This document shows, one piece after another, positions 19,693-28,753 of a DNA stretch of 40,954 nt (the stretch's first letter is position 1; the number at the start of each line of letters is the position of its first letter). This stretch comes from Roseiflexus sp. (GTDB lineage: Bacteria > Chloroflexota > Chloroflexia > Chloroflexales > Roseiflexaceae). The DNA is taken from NCBI GenBank assembly GCA_025055265.1, contig JANWXL010000435.1, forward strand, positions 1-40,954. Direction: 5' to 3'. A program made the translations under genes and the position numbers. The notes beneath the pieces are model-generated. The model had not been told where the DNA came from. It searched no databases and saw only the letters and a program-made list of their open reading frames with translations.

Positions 19693-19721
19693 TTGACAAG
19701 CGATTCAGGTAATGTTATCAT
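19693..19721 (+). promoter_or_regulatory. strong consensus promoter of the peptide-type ABC importer
   Basis: A perfect TTGACA (19693-19698), exactly 17 bases, then TATCAT (19716-19721). The best-matching promoter in the window. Transcription would start near 19728, leaving a leader of about 245 bases before the ATG at 19974. Confidence 0.7.
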
Positions 19722-19905
19722 TTCTTCACTCTGCACTTCAGGCGGATGTTCCCGAGAGCAGTTGTTCCAGCACGACTCTGCTGACGTCCAGGATGCCGTC
19801 AATGCGCTCTACAGGCGCAGTCTTGACGTACCCATGACCACCAACTGCCGAACAGACTCTCCTTCGTTCCTGGCGCTGCGGCGTATCAGCGGCAGCGTGA
19901 AGGAA

Positions 19906-19929
19906 ACGTTGCGTTCGCATACGCAACGT
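19906..19929 (+). promoter_or_regulatory. hairpin in the importer mRNA leader
   Basis: ACGTTGCGT (19906-19914) pairs perfectly with ACGCAACGT (19921-19929) across a six-base loop, 44 bases before the start codon. It could be an operator, an attenuating stem or an mRNA-stabilising structure. No riboswitch class is recognisable. Confidence 0.4.
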
Positions 19930-19973
19930 GATAGATTCCCCGCATTGCAGCATACGGAAAGGAACGACAGCGT

Positions 19974-21869
19974 ATGGACAACGACACCAGGACCCGGTTG
20001 ACCCGCCGTGCATTCCTGCGCGCTGCCGCCATCGGCGTCGGTTCAGCGGCGCTCGCCGCCTGTGGCGGCGGTGGAACGACCACTGCTCCCACTTCGCCAC
20101 CCGCAACTCAACCGCCGCCGACACCGGTCCCGACACTGGCGCCGGTACAGCCAACGCCGCCGCCCACGACCGCGCCCGCGCCGACTGCTGCGCCGGCTGG
20201 CGCTGTGAAGAACTCACTTGGGGTCACCCTGCCAGCAGATGCTGCTCCCCTGGAGCATCAGGCATTTGTCGTCTACTTCGACATCACCGCCGACTTTACC
20301 AGCCCGAATCAGATGGAAACAATCTACAAGTCGGGCGGGTTCGGCAGCATCACCAACCTGACCGGCGATACGCTCGTGCGCCTGAACAAAGACTTCCAGG
20401 TGCAACCGGCCGCCGCGCTCTCCTGGTCCTCCGACGAAACCGGCAAGGTCTGGACATTCAACCTGGACCCCAACCTCGTCTGGAGCGATGGCACGCCAGT
20501 GACAGCGGAAGACTTTGTGGCGACCTTCCGCTATGCCGCCGACCCGAAGCACGCATGGGACTTCGCCTGGTACTACAGCGCGCCAGGAGCAATCAAGAAC
20601 TGGGACAAGTGCGTTGCAGGCGAACTGCCGCTGGAACAACTGGGGGTCACTGCCAAGGACAAGCACACGCTCGTCATCGAAACCGAAACGCCGGCCCCCT
20701 TCCTGCCCGCGAAACTGGTCTACAGCGAAGTGTTGAGCGCCGCAAAGCTGAAAGAGTTCGGATCCGGCCTCTACACCGCCGATCCAGCAAAGACGATCTC
20801 GTGCGGACCGTACCTGCTCAAGGAGTTCAAGCCCGGCGAGCGGGTCGTGTTCGAGATCAACCCGACCTACAAAGGCACGAACCGCCCGCGTATCGAGCGA
20901 GTTATCCAGATCGCCGCGCGACCGGAGGCGATGTTCGCCGGGTATCAGGCAGGCGAGGTGGACCGGGTGACCGGCGAGCAGTTGCAGACCGCCGACAACG
21001 AAATCATCGCACGCGACCCTGAACTGTCGAAGCAGGTGCGTCTGACGGCAGGCGACTTCCGCACCGACTACCTCTTCTTCGACTGCCAGAACCCGCCGTT
21101 CAACGATGTGCGGGTGCGCCAGGCGTTCAGCCACATTATCGACCGCGATACGCTGATCAAGACGATCATCACGCCAACCCAGGGCATCCCGGCGTACTCG
21201 TTCCTGATGCCCGGCTTTCCGGGGTCGAACTCCGAGGGACTGAAGGATATTCAGCGGTACGACCCGGAACTCGGGCGCAAGTTGCTGAAGGAGGCTGGCT
21301 ATGAGGGCGGAAAGGGCTTCCCCAAACTGACCCTCTGGCTGCGCAACGAGCCGCAGATCCGCCAGGCGCTCGCAGCGGCGATTGCAGCGGCGATCACACA
21401 GGAGTACGGCATCGAAGTCGAGGTCTCGAACAAAGAGTTCAAGACCTTTATGGACGCGCTCAATGCCAAACCGACGCAGATCCAGTTCGGCATGGTGTCG
21501 TATGGCATTGACTTCCTCGACCCGTCGAATATGCTTGGCGTCTGGCTCAGCACCGGTCGCCACAACTGGTTCAACAAGACATTCGATGAGATGGTGCTGA
21601 AGGCCTCAGAGATGACCGATCAGGAAGCGCGCATCAAGATCTTCCAGGATGCCGAGCGGTTGCTGTGCGAAGAGGCGCCAGCGGTTTTCATCTACCATCG
21701 CACCGTTGCCGACATCTACAAGCCGTATGTGGTCGGCGAGTGCTTCGAGCCGAACATCGCAGGGTTCTCCGGGCTGCAATGGCCTGGCTTCACGTCGATG
21801 AGCGACTCGCTGCAGACGTTGTATATCAGCAACGAGGTCACCAAGTATCGCAAGGCGCCGCCGAAGTAG
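19974..21869 (+). CDS. ABC transporter substrate-binding lipoprotein, family 5 (peptide/nickel type)
   Basis: A 631-aa exported lipoprotein. The N-terminus has a Tat-like TRRAFLRAA (Arg11-Arg12), a hydrophobic stretch and lipobox ALAAC (Cys30), followed by a long Pro/Thr/Ala-rich tether (residues about 35-80). The mature domain has the SBP_bac_5 hallmarks: GKVWTFNLDPNLVWSDGTPVTAEDFVATF, FNDVRVRQAFSHIIDRD, and a C-terminal AERLLCEEAPAVFIYH. It would sit outside the cytoplasmic membrane and feed the two permeases encoded downstream. The substrate is probably an oligopeptide or related compound and cannot be specified. The ATG at 19974 follows GAAAGGAA. Confidence 0.92.
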   Translation: MDNDTRTRLTRRAFLRAAAIGVGSAALAACGGGGTTTAPTSPPATQPPPTPVPTLAPVQPTPPPTTAPAPTAAPAGAVKNSLGVTLPADAAPLEHQAFVVYFDITADFTSPNQMETIYKSGGFGSITNLTGDTLVRLNKDFQVQPAAALSWSSDETGKVWTFNLDPNLVWSDGTPVTAEDFVATFRYAADPKHAWDFAWYYSAPGAIKNWDKCVAGELPLEQLGVTAKDKHTLVIETETPAPFLPAKLVYSEVLSAAKLKEFGSGLYTADPAKTISCGPYLLKEFKPGERVVFEINPTYKGTNRPRIERVIQIAARPEAMFAGYQAGEVDRVTGEQLQTADNEIIARDPELSKQVRLTAGDFRTDYLFFDCQNPPFNDVRVRQAFSHIIDRDTLIKTIITPTQGIPAYSFLMPGFPGSNSEGLKDIQRYDPELGRKLLKEAGYEGGKGFPKLTLWLRNEPQIRQALAAAIAAAITQEYGIEVEVSNKEFKTFMDALNAKPTQIQFGMVSYGIDFLDPSNMLGVWLSTGRHNWFNKTFDEMVLKASEMTDQEARIKIFQDAERLLCEEAPAVFIYHRTVADIYKPYVVGECFEPNIAGFSGLQWPGFTSMSDSLQTLYISNEVTKYRKAPPK

Positions 21870-21974
21870 GGGTTGGGGGTTAGGGGTTAGGGAGTTAGGG
21901 GTTAGGGGTTAGGGGTTAGATCAATGAAGATCAATGATCATAACCCGTAACCCATAACCCATAACCCCTAACCC
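21869..21974. repeat. telomere-like GGGGTTA repeats in inverted pair
   Basis: After the stop codon come about six GGGGTTA-type heptamers on the plus strand (21879-21919). Some 30 bases later come four or five complementary TAACCC(C/A/G)-type units (21940-21973). The G-rich half can form a G-quadruplex in DNA or RNA, and the two halves can pair as a long hairpin between the binding-protein and permease genes. That is the usual place for an element that lowers downstream expression relative to the binding protein. Confidence 0.85.
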
Positions 21975-21987
21975 ACAGGAGTCGCGT

Positions 21988-22911
21988 ATGGTTGCATATG
22001 TTGCTCAAAGGCTGGCAGGGCTGGCGTTTGTATTCTTTCTCGTGTCGATTGTTGCGTTTCTGCTGATGCACGCCACACCGGGCGGACCGTTCGACGAGCC
22101 GAATATGCCGTTACCGCCTGCTGCAAAAGAAAATATTTTGCGTAAATATGGTCTTGATCAGCCACTGCACATCCAGTACATCAGGTACATGGCGAACGCA
22201 TTGCGTGGTGATTTCGGGTACTCGTTCTCCAGCCCGACTGAAACCGTCGCCCAGGTGATCGGGCGCACCTGGCCCATCAGCATCACCCTTGGCGGCATCA
22301 CCGTCGTCGTGGCGCTGGGCAGCGGTATTCTGCTCGGTATTCTGGCGGCGATCCAGCAGAACAGCATCCTGGATTATGTGGTCACATTTATTGCCACGCT
22401 TGGGCTGACGGTGCCTAACTTTGTGATAGCGCTATGGCTGATCCTGGTTTTTGCGGTTGAGTTGCGGTGGTTGCCGCTCGGCGGGTGGGGGGAGGACTGG
22501 CGGCAGATCATTATGCCAATGATTGCGCTGGGATTGGGTCCGATGGGCATTGCTACCCGCTACACCCGCGCCAGCCTGGTTGATGTCTTCACGGCGGATT
22601 ATATTCGGACGGCGCGCGCCAAAGGGCTGGCTGAACGCATGGTTGTGATGCGCCACGCAATCAAGAATGCGCTCATTCCGATCATTACAGTGCTTGGTCC
22701 CCGCATTCCTGACCTGATCACCGGCACCATCTTCGTCGAAACCATGTTCCGTGTACCAGGGCTGGGCAAATTTTTCGTCGAAAGCGTCCTCGACCGCGAC
22801 TACCCGATGATCATGGCGCTGGTGCTGCTGATTGCCGTCCTCTGGGGACTGGTCTACCTGATCACTGATCTGCTCTATACTCTCATCGATCCGCGGGTGA
22901 AACTGACCTGA
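21988..22911 (+). CDS. ABC transporter permease, DppB/OppB type
   Basis: A 307-aa inner-membrane permease with about six transmembrane helices. The N-terminal [36 protein letters not shown] is the DppB/OppB signature. The EAA coupling loop lies around [29 protein letters not shown]. Start ATG with CAGGAGTCGCGT upstream. It pairs with the DppC-type permease 19 bases downstream. Confidence 0.93.
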   Translation: MVAYVAQRLAGLAFVFFLVSIVAFLLMHATPGGPFDEPNMPLPPAAKENILRKYGLDQPLHIQYIRYMANALRGDFGYSFSSPTETVAQVIGRTWPISITLGGITVVVALGSGILLGILAAIQQNSILDYVVTFIATLGLTVPNFVIALWLILVFAVELRWLPLGGWGEDWRQIIMPMIALGLGPMGIATRYTRASLVDVFTADYIRTARAKGLAERMVVMRHAIKNALIPIITVLGPRIPDLITGTIFVETMFRVPGLGKFFVESVLDRDYPMIMALVLLIAVLWGLVYLITDLLYTLIDPRVKLT

Positions 22912-22930
22912 ACCGAGACACGAGCGTGCC

Positions 22931-23833
22931 ATGAGTGCAGTTATCTCGAAAGATGCCGTCACTAGTGTTGATCCCATCATTTCGCGCCCGCCCAGCAATC
23001 TCTGGCGCGATGCCGCCATCCGCTTCTCGAAGAACAAACTGGCGATGGGGGCGCTGATTGTGGTCGGGGTCCTGGTGCTCATCGGCATCTTCGCCGACGT
23101 TCTCGCGCCGCAACCGAACTTTGCCCGCCCCATCGACGCACGCAAGTTCCCTGGCGAGGCAGGGTACATCCTGGGCACCGACGATGTCGGGCGCGATATG
23201 CTGAAGCGCCTGATCCACGGCGTGCGCACGTCGCTGATCGTCGGCATCTCGGTGCAGGCGATCGCCCTGGTCATTGGTGCGACTCTGGGGCTGTGCGCGG
23301 GTTTTCTGGGGGGATGGGTCGATTTCTTTGTGATGCGCACCGTTGAACTGTTCACTGCCATCCCGCAGTTGTTGTTCGCTTTGTTTCTGATCTCAATCTT
23401 CGGCGGCGGCCTGTTCAACGTCATTATCGCCATTGCTTTGATCGGATGGGTCGATATCTGCCGCCTCACCCGCGCCCAACTCTTTTCACTGCGCGAAAAA
23501 GAGTTCATCGAAGCTGCGCGCGCCCTGGGCATCCCGCCCTTCCAGATCGCCTGGCGCCACCTGTTGCCGAATGCGCTCACTCCCCTGATCATCGCTGTCA
23601 CCCTCGGCATTCCCACTGCCATCTTCACCGAAGCCGGTCTTAGTTTCCTGGGACTCGGCATCAATGAGCCGACTGCCAGCCTTGGCAAAATGGTCGGCGC
23701 TTCGTTCGCCTATATCCGCGTCTACTGGCATATGGGATTGCTTCCCACCCTCATGATTGCCCTGATCATGCTCAGTTTCTCGTTCGTCGGCGACGGCCTG
23801 CGCGACGCCCTTGATCCGCGGTTGAGAAAGTAG
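22931..23833 (+). CDS. ABC transporter permease, DppC/OppC type
   Basis: A 300-aa permease: an N-terminal cytoplasmic segment, one helix (LAMGALIVVGVLVLIGIFADVLAP), a periplasmic loop with GTDDVGRDMLKRLIHGVRTSL typical of OppC/DppC, and further helices. The EAA loop is EFIEAARALGIPPFQIAWRHLLPNALTPLI. No DppD/DppF-type ATPases follow: the next 800 bases are repeats and then ppdK, so the importer must borrow ATPases encoded elsewhere or have lost them from this locus. Confidence 0.93.
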   Translation: MSAVISKDAVTSVDPIISRPPSNLWRDAAIRFSKNKLAMGALIVVGVLVLIGIFADVLAPQPNFARPIDARKFPGEAGYILGTDDVGRDMLKRLIHGVRTSLIVGISVQAIALVIGATLGLCAGFLGGWVDFFVMRTVELFTAIPQLLFALFLISIFGGGLFNVIIAIALIGWVDICRLTRAQLFSLREKEFIEAARALGIPPFQIAWRHLLPNALTPLIIAVTLGIPTAIFTEAGLSFLGLGINEPTASLGKMVGASFAYIRVYWHMGLLPTLMIALIMLSFSFVGDGLRDALDPRLRK

Positions 23834-24290
23834 ATGAGAGGCGCGAGGCGCGAGGCGAGGGGTGAGAGGCGCGAGGCGCGAGGCGAGGGGCAAGAGGCGA
23901 GGGGTGAGAGGCGCGAGGCGCGAGGCGCGAGGCACGAGGTGAGAGGCGCGAGGCACGAGGTGAGAGGCGAGGGGTGAGAGGCGCGAGGTGAGAGGCGCGA
24001 GGCGCGAGGTGTGCGGGAGCGGTTCCGGGCATCGCTGTGCCTTTGTGCCTCTGGGTGAGAAATCAGAGGCGCGAGGCGCGAGGCGCAAGGCGAGGGGTGA
24101 GAGGCGCGAGGCGAGAGACGCAAGGCGTGAGGCAGGGGGCACGAGACGCGAGGCGAGAGACGCAAGGCGAGGGGTGAGAGGCGCGAGGCGCGAGGCGCGA
24201 GGTGTGCGGGAGCGGTTCCGGGTATCGCTGTGCCTTTGTGCCTCTGGGTGAGGAATTAGAGGCGCAAGGCACGAGGCGCGAGAGTAGCAC
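23834..24290. repeat. GAGGCGCGA-type low-complexity array
   Basis: About 450 bases made of GAGGCGCGAGGCGAGGGGTG-like units, with an internal duplication of about 95 bases (around 23996-24090 and 24181-24275). Each duplicate contains GTGCGGGAGCGGTTCCGGG and CTGTGCCTTTGTGCCTCTGG. Purine-rich on one strand, so it is free of stop codons and gives spurious open frames (LAPRASRLSP-type peptides). The same unit family occurs inside the methylase gene (about 1900-1960) and just before phnL (37620-37640). Confidence 0.9.
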
Positions 24291-24629
24291 GCGGGAAGGT
24301 TGGAGGCGGGAACGTTTCGTGTTGAACGTTGAACGTTGGAAGGTGCGAAGGCGGAAGATGGAAAGATCCTCCTAAATTTTGGCTTCTGATTCCGGGTTCT
24401 TGGTTCTCAGTTCTCGGTTCTCGTACCCCCTAACCCCATCAGTTCTCGGTTCTCAACCATTTGTACATATTCCTTCCGCTCTTCCCGCGATTACGCCCGT
24501 TGCATATTTCTTCATACTGAGGTAACATCTTATATAGTTCTCGAGGTTGCGATGCAACATATACTCCGCACCCTTTTTTGCGTCCGCGACCTGCCGGAAC
24601 ACAGGCGTTTTCGACAAGGGGGAAACATT
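24291..24629 (+). promoter_or_regulatory. ppdK upstream region with weak candidate promoter
   Basis: It holds short direct repeats (GTTGAACGTTGAACGTTGG near 24320; GGTTCTCAGTTCTCGGTTCTC near 24400, echoed at 24440) and no supportable gene. TTGCAT (24500-24505), 17 bases, TAACAT (24523-24528) is the best promoter candidate, about 100 bases before the ppdK ATG, but matches the consensus only moderately. Confidence 0.35.
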
Positions 24630-27299
24630 ATGTCCAAGAAATGGGTCTACCTCTTCACCGAAGGTAATGCGTCGATGCGCGATCTCCTCGGTGGCAAAGG
24701 CGCTGGTGTGGCTGAGATGACCCGCACTGGCGTCCCCGTTCCTCCCGGCTTTACCATCACCACCGAAGCGTGCAACGAATACTACGCCAGAGGCAGGCAG
24801 TTCCCCGAGGGGTTATGGGAGCAGACCCTCGAAGCGCTGAAAGTGATCGAAGATCAGGTCGGCAAGAAGTTCGGTGACCCAAACAATCCGCTACTCGTGT
24901 CGGTTCGCTCCGGTGCGCGCGAGTCGATGCCCGGCATGATGGATACTGTCCTCAACCTTGGTCTCAACAAAGAAACGCTCGAAGGGCTCACCCGACTGAC
25001 CAACAACCCGCGCTTCGCTGCTGACGCCTATCGTAGGTTCGTCCAACTGTTTGGAAAGATCGTCCTTGGCGTCGATGGCGAGAAGTTCGAGCACGTGATG
25101 AATGAGGCGAAGGGTAAGGATCGCCAGGATACCGATCTGACCGCCGAAGAACTGATGCAGATCGCCGAAACCTTCAAGGCGATTATCAAGGAGGATACGG
25201 GGGTTGATTTCCCCGAAGATCCATACGAGCAGTTGCGCATGGCCATCACTGCCGTGTTCAACTCCTGGATGGGCCGTCGCGCTGTTGATTACCGCCGCGT
25301 CTATAAAATCCCCGACACGCTTGGCACCGGCGTCAACGTGCAGATGATGGTCTTCGGCAACATGGGGAACGATAGCGCAACTGGCGTCGCCTTCACCCGC
25401 AACCCGGCAACCGGCGCCGACGAACTGTACGGCGAGTACCTGGTGAACGCGCAGGGCGAAGATGTCGTCGCTGGCATTCGCACGCCGAAGCCGCTCAGCA
25501 AACTGCGCGAGGAGATGCCTGAGGTCTACCAGCAGTTCTCCGAAATCGCCAAGATGCTCGAGCGGCATTACAAGGACATGCAGGACGTCGAGTTCACCAT
25601 CGAGCGCGGCAAGCTCTGGATGCTCCAGACGCGCAACGGCAAGCGCACCGGCATGGCGGCGGTGAAGATCGCCGTCGATATGGTCAACGAAGGGCTGATT
25701 GACAGGCGCACCGCATTGCGCCGCGTCCAGCCGGAAATGCTCAATCAATTCCTCTTCCCGATCGTCAACCCCGATGCCGCCGAGCATGCCACGAAGCTGG
25801 CGCGCGGTCTGGCCGCCGGTCCCGGCGCTGCCCAGGGTCGTATCGTTCTCGACCCCGACGAAGCAGCGGCTCGCTCCGAGCGAGGTGAGCACGTCATTCT
25901 GGTGCGCACCGAGACGGCGCCGGAAGATTTTCACGGCATGGTTGCGTCACAGGCAATTCTGACAGCGCGCGGCGGCCTGACCAGCCACGCGGCGGTCGTG
26001 GCGCGTCAGCTTGGCAAGTGCTGCGTCTGTGGCTGTGGTGATCTGGAAATCGACTATAAGGCTGGCACAGTACACGTTCATGGCGCCAATATCACTCTGA
26101 AGGACGGCGACTGGATCACGGTCGATGGTCACTCCGGCTGGGTCTATGCTGGTCAGGTCGAGACGCAGGAAGCCGAGGTCATTCAGGTGATTCGCGGCCA
26201 GATGAAGCCGGAGGACTCGAAGCTCTACGGCTACTTCACCACATTCCTGAGCTGGGCGGATGAAGCGCGCCGTCTGGGAGTGCGCGCCAATGCCGACACG
26301 CCGACCGATGCGCGGATGGCGCGGCTCTTCGGCGCTGAAGGCATTGGTCTGTGCCGTACAGAGCACATGTTCTTCGAAGGCGACCGCATCGACGCCGTGC
26401 GTGAGATGATCGTGGCGGACACACCCGAGGAACGGCGCAAGGCGCTGGCAAAGATCGAGCCGCTCCAGCAAGGAGACTTCGAAGCTATCTTCGAGGTTAT
26501 GGATGGATTGCCGGTGACCATCCGCACGCTCGATCCGCCGCTCCACGAATTCTTGCCGCACGGCGACCGCGAGATTGAGGAACTGGCGCACAAGATGGGC
26601 ATCGATCCCGCACATCTCAAAGCCAAGGTCGAAGGTCTGCGCGAGGCGAACCCAATGCTCGGCTTCCGCGGTTGCCGCCTGGGCATCGAATACCCGGAAA
26701 TCACCGAGATGCAGGCGCGCGCTATCTTCCACGCCGCAGCCAACTGCCAGGCGCGCGGCATCAAGGTGCATCCCGAAATCATGATCCCGCTTGTCGGCGA
26801 TGTAAGCGAACTGCGGATGCAGGGCGACATCGTGCGCCGTGTCGCCGAGGGGGTCATGGCGGAAACTGGGCAGAAGATTGACTACCTGCTCGGCACCATG
26901 ATCGAAGTGCCGCGCGCTGCACTGACTGCTGACAGGATTGCGACCATCGCTGAGTTCTTCTCCTTCGGCACGAATGACCTGACGCAGATGACGTTCGGCA
27001 TGAGCCGTGACGATGCTGGTCGATTCCTCCCGCTCTATGTCGAGCGCAAATTGCTGAAGGACGACCCGTTCGAGGTGCTGGATCAGGAGGGTGTCGGGCA
27101 ATTGGTGCGGATGGGCGTCGAGCGCGGGCGCAGCACCCGCCCCAATCTGAAGACCGGCATCTGCGGCGAGCACGGCGGTGAGCCGGAGAGCGTGAAGTTC
27201 TGCCACCGCGTCGGGCTGGACTATGTGTCGTGCAGTCCGTACCGCGTCCCCATCGCCCGACTCGCCGCGGCGCAGGCGGTGCTGGAGGAGCAGAAATAA
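24630..27299 (+). CDS. ppdK: pyruvate, phosphate dikinase
   Basis: An 889-aa enzyme interconverting pyruvate + ATP + Pi and phosphoenolpyruvate + AMP + PPi. The ATP-grasp domain is N-terminal (GGKGAGVAEM, PVPPGFTITTEAC). The swivelling phosphohistidine domain has His453 in GGLTSHAAVVARQ. The C-terminal PEP/pyruvate barrel ends with GICGEHGG (Cys845, the catalytic proton donor) and YVSCSPYRVPIARLAAAQA. Length and motifs are typical for bacterial PPDK. The ATG at 24630 has AAGGGGG upstream; an in-frame ATG at 24552 lacks a ribosome-binding site and would add 26 atypical residues. In such phototrophs it would supply PEP for carboxylation and gluconeogenesis (inference). Monocistronic. Confidence 0.97.
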   Translation: MSKKWVYLFTEGNASMRDLLGGKGAGVAEMTRTGVPVPPGFTITTEACNEYYARGRQFPEGLWEQTLEALKVIEDQVGKKFGDPNNPLLVSVRSGARESMPGMMDTVLNLGLNKETLEGLTRLTNNPRFAADAYRRFVQLFGKIVLGVDGEKFEHVMNEAKGKDRQDTDLTAEELMQIAETFKAIIKEDTGVDFPEDPYEQLRMAITAVFNSWMGRRAVDYRRVYKIPDTLGTGVNVQMMVFGNMGNDSATGVAFTRNPATGADELYGEYLVNAQGEDVVAGIRTPKPLSKLREEMPEVYQQFSEIAKMLERHYKDMQDVEFTIERGKLWMLQTRNGKRTGMAAVKIAVDMVNEGLIDRRTALRRVQPEMLNQFLFPIVNPDAAEHATKLARGLAAGPGAAQGRIVLDPDEAAARSERGEHVILVRTETAPEDFHGMVASQAILTARGGLTSHAAVVARQLGKCCVCGCGDLEIDYKAGTVHVHGANITLKDGDWITVDGHSGWVYAGQVETQEAEVIQVIRGQMKPEDSKLYGYFTTFLSWADEARRLGVRANADTPTDARMARLFGAEGIGLCRTEHMFFEGDRIDAVREMIVADTPEERRKALAKIEPLQQGDFEAIFEVMDGLPVTIRTLDPPLHEFLPHGDREIEELAHKMGIDPAHLKAKVEGLREANPMLGFRGCRLGIEYPEITEMQARAIFHAAANCQARGIKVHPEIMIPLVGDVSELRMQGDIVRRVAEGVMAETGQKIDYLLGTMIEVPRAALTADRIATIAEFFSFGTNDLTQMTFGMSRDDAGRFLPLYVERKLLKDDPFEVLDQEGVGQLVRMGVERGRSTRPNLKTGICGEHGGEPESVKFCHRVGLDYVSCSPYRVPIARLAAAQAVLEEQK

Positions 27300-27313
27300 C
27301 CGTCAATCCCGTG

Positions 27314-27342
27314 GTAGAGACGTTGCATCGCAACGTCTCTAC
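27314..27342. terminator. 13-bp perfect hairpin between convergent ppdK and glycosyltransferase
   Basis: GTAGAGACGTTGC (27314-27326) and GCAACGTCTCTAC (27330-27342) pair perfectly over a three-base loop. It starts 15 bases after the ppdK stop and contains the TAG stop of the opposite gene (27339-27341). It could end transcription in both directions. No T-tract. Confidence 0.55.
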
Positions 27343-28586
27343 AATCCATACACGCCCGCAAATTGGAACGCCGTAACCGCGCGGGTATCGCGCTGCGCCT
27401 CGCGCCATTCCTCACGTGCCCGCCGGTAGACATCCAGCGTTGAGTGCGCGATGGCGCGCCAGTTGTAGCGGGTGCAAACCTCGTGGAATGCATTTGCTGC
27501 ACGCTGCCGTGACCAGTCGGGATGCGCCAGCGTATGCCGGATGCCCCAGGCAAGCGAGTCCACATTGTTGGGGTAGACCGTCAGCCCCGTTTCGTGCAGT
27601 TTCACCACCTCAGCAAGCCCGCCGGTATGAGACACGACCACCGGGCATTTCGCCGCCATCGCTTCCAGCGCCACAATGCCGAATGGCTCATAGAGCGACG
27701 GAAATACCGCAGCGTCCGCCGCGTGGTACAATCGGTCGCGATCCTCATCGCTGATGCGACCGGTGAAGAGAATGAAATCCGTCAGACCCGCAGCGTGTGT
27801 ACGTTCACGCAGCGCATCGAGATAGCCGCCAGCGCCGGCGATCACCAGCCGCGCCTGCGGGAACTGCGTCAGCACCTGCGACCAGGCATCGATCAGGACG
27901 TGTAATCCCTTTTCGTACACAATCCGCCCGACCGAAAACACCAGCGGCTGATCATCACGCGCGAAGCGGCGACGAAAAGCCAGCCGATCCTCATCGTTTT
28001 CAAACGGGGACGGCCTGACCACCACGCCATTCGGAACGACATCGATCTTCTCACGCGCCACATCAAAAGCAGCGTGTATTTCGTGCGCCATGAAGTGCGA
28101 ACAGGCAATCACCCGGATCGACTCGCTCGTCAATAACCGCTCCAGACGATCAATCTGAACCGAGAGGTCGGTCGTCAGATGCCCCTGTTGCCGCCCGCGT
28201 TCCGTCGCGTGGATCGTCGCCAGCAGCGGCAGGTGGCAGAAACGCTTGAGCGTCATGCCCGCCGGGGCAACCAGCCAGTCGTGTGCGTGGATCAGATCGA
28301 ATCCGCCGACTCGACGGTGCAGATCGAGCGCGGCATTCCGCAGCGCAACATTCAGTTCCTGCGTGAGCGGGAAGAATGTGCGATCAGCAATTGGCGGAAC
28401 AGCCACCCGGTGCACGTGAACGCCTTGAGCGGTAAGTTCATAGCTGTCACCGTGGTGGAGATTTGGAGTGACAATATGAACCTCAACGCCGGTCTGCGCC
28501 AGCGCATCGGTCAGATCAGTCACGTGGCGCCCCAGGCCCCCAATCAGGTGCGGCGGGTACTCCCAGGACAACATCAAAATCCGCAT
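27339..28586 (-). CDS. GT4 family glycosyltransferase (glycogen-synthase-like)
   Basis: A 415-aa GT-B glycosyltransferase. The N-terminal MRILMLSWEYPPHLIGGLGRHV is the glycogen/starch-synthase-like opening. IHAHDWLVAPAGMTLK follows, and the C-domain has FSVGRIVYEKGLHVLIDAW and the EX7E motif in YEPFGIVALEAMAAKCPVVVSHTGGLAEVV. It resembles archaeal-type alpha-glucan synthases and sucrose/maltose-phosphate-type GT4 enzymes. The donor and acceptor cannot be assigned. The ATG at 28586 follows GAGGG. Its last codon lies in the hairpin shared with ppdK. With glgA at 4758, the window would hold two candidate glucan synthases. Confidence 0.85.
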   Translation of the reverse strand: MRILMLSWEYPPHLIGGLGRHVTDLTDALAQTGVEVHIVTPNLHHGDSYELTAQGVHVHRVAVPPIADRTFFPLTQELNVALRNAALDLHRRVGGFDLIHAHDWLVAPAGMTLKRFCHLPLLATIHATERGRQQGHLTTDLSVQIDRLERLLTSESIRVIACSHFMAHEIHAAFDVAREKIDVVPNGVVVRPSPFENDEDRLAFRRRFARDDQPLVFSVGRIVYEKGLHVLIDAWSQVLTQFPQARLVIAGAGGYLDALRERTHAAGLTDFILFTGRISDEDRDRLYHAADAAVFPSLYEPFGIVALEAMAAKCPVVVSHTGGLAEVVKLHETGLTVYPNNVDSLAWGIRHTLAHPDWSRQRAANAFHEVCTRYNWRAIAHSTLDVYRRAREEWREAQRDTRAVTAFQFAGVYGL

Positions 28587-28604
28587 AGACCCTCGACAAA
28601 GAAA

Positions 28605-28679
28605 CCCGGCTGCTGTTTTGCAGCACGCGATAACACACAGTCTGGTGCGCGTCATCACGCGATACAAACAACAGCCGGG
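28605..28679. promoter_or_regulatory. large imperfect inverted repeat in the GT4 leader
   Basis: CCCGGCTGCTGTTT (28605-28618) pairs with AAACAACAGCCGGG (28666-28679), 13 of 14 positions, enclosing 47 bases that contain a direct repeat CACGCGATA (28624 and 28656). It would form in the 5' leader of the glycosyltransferase mRNA. Function unknown. Confidence 0.5.
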
Positions 28680-28716
28680 ACGATCATCGCACCAAGGCGA
28701 ACTTGTATTATTAAGG

Positions 28717-28745
28717 ATTATAGCATAACCGGTTTAGGATGTCAC
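28717..28745 (-). promoter_or_regulatory. promoter of the GT4 glycosyltransferase gene
   Basis: On the minus strand GTGACA (28745-28740), exactly 17 bases and TATAAT (28722-28717) with the TGC extension. This is nearly a full consensus. Transcription would begin near 28710, giving a leader of about 120 bases with the large inverted repeat. Confidence 0.65.
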
Positions 28746-28753
28746 TTTCAAAC

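Noticed and set aside
19728-19973. Riboswitch in the importer leader
   Set aside because: Only a simple 9-bp hairpin is visible; no conserved riboswitch core is recognised.
20214-21563. Long minus-strand frame of 449 codons opposite the binding-protein gene
   Set aside because: Antisense shadow of a clear family-5 binding protein with no recognisable domain or start signal.
22432-23688. Minus-strand frame of 418 codons across both permease genes
   Set aside because: It spans two well-supported permeases on the other strand and its translation has no family features.
23486-24290. Repetitive LAPRASRLSP protein encoded on the minus strand
   Set aside because: Several frames of the purine-rich array are open; no ribosome-binding site, signal or family supports expression.
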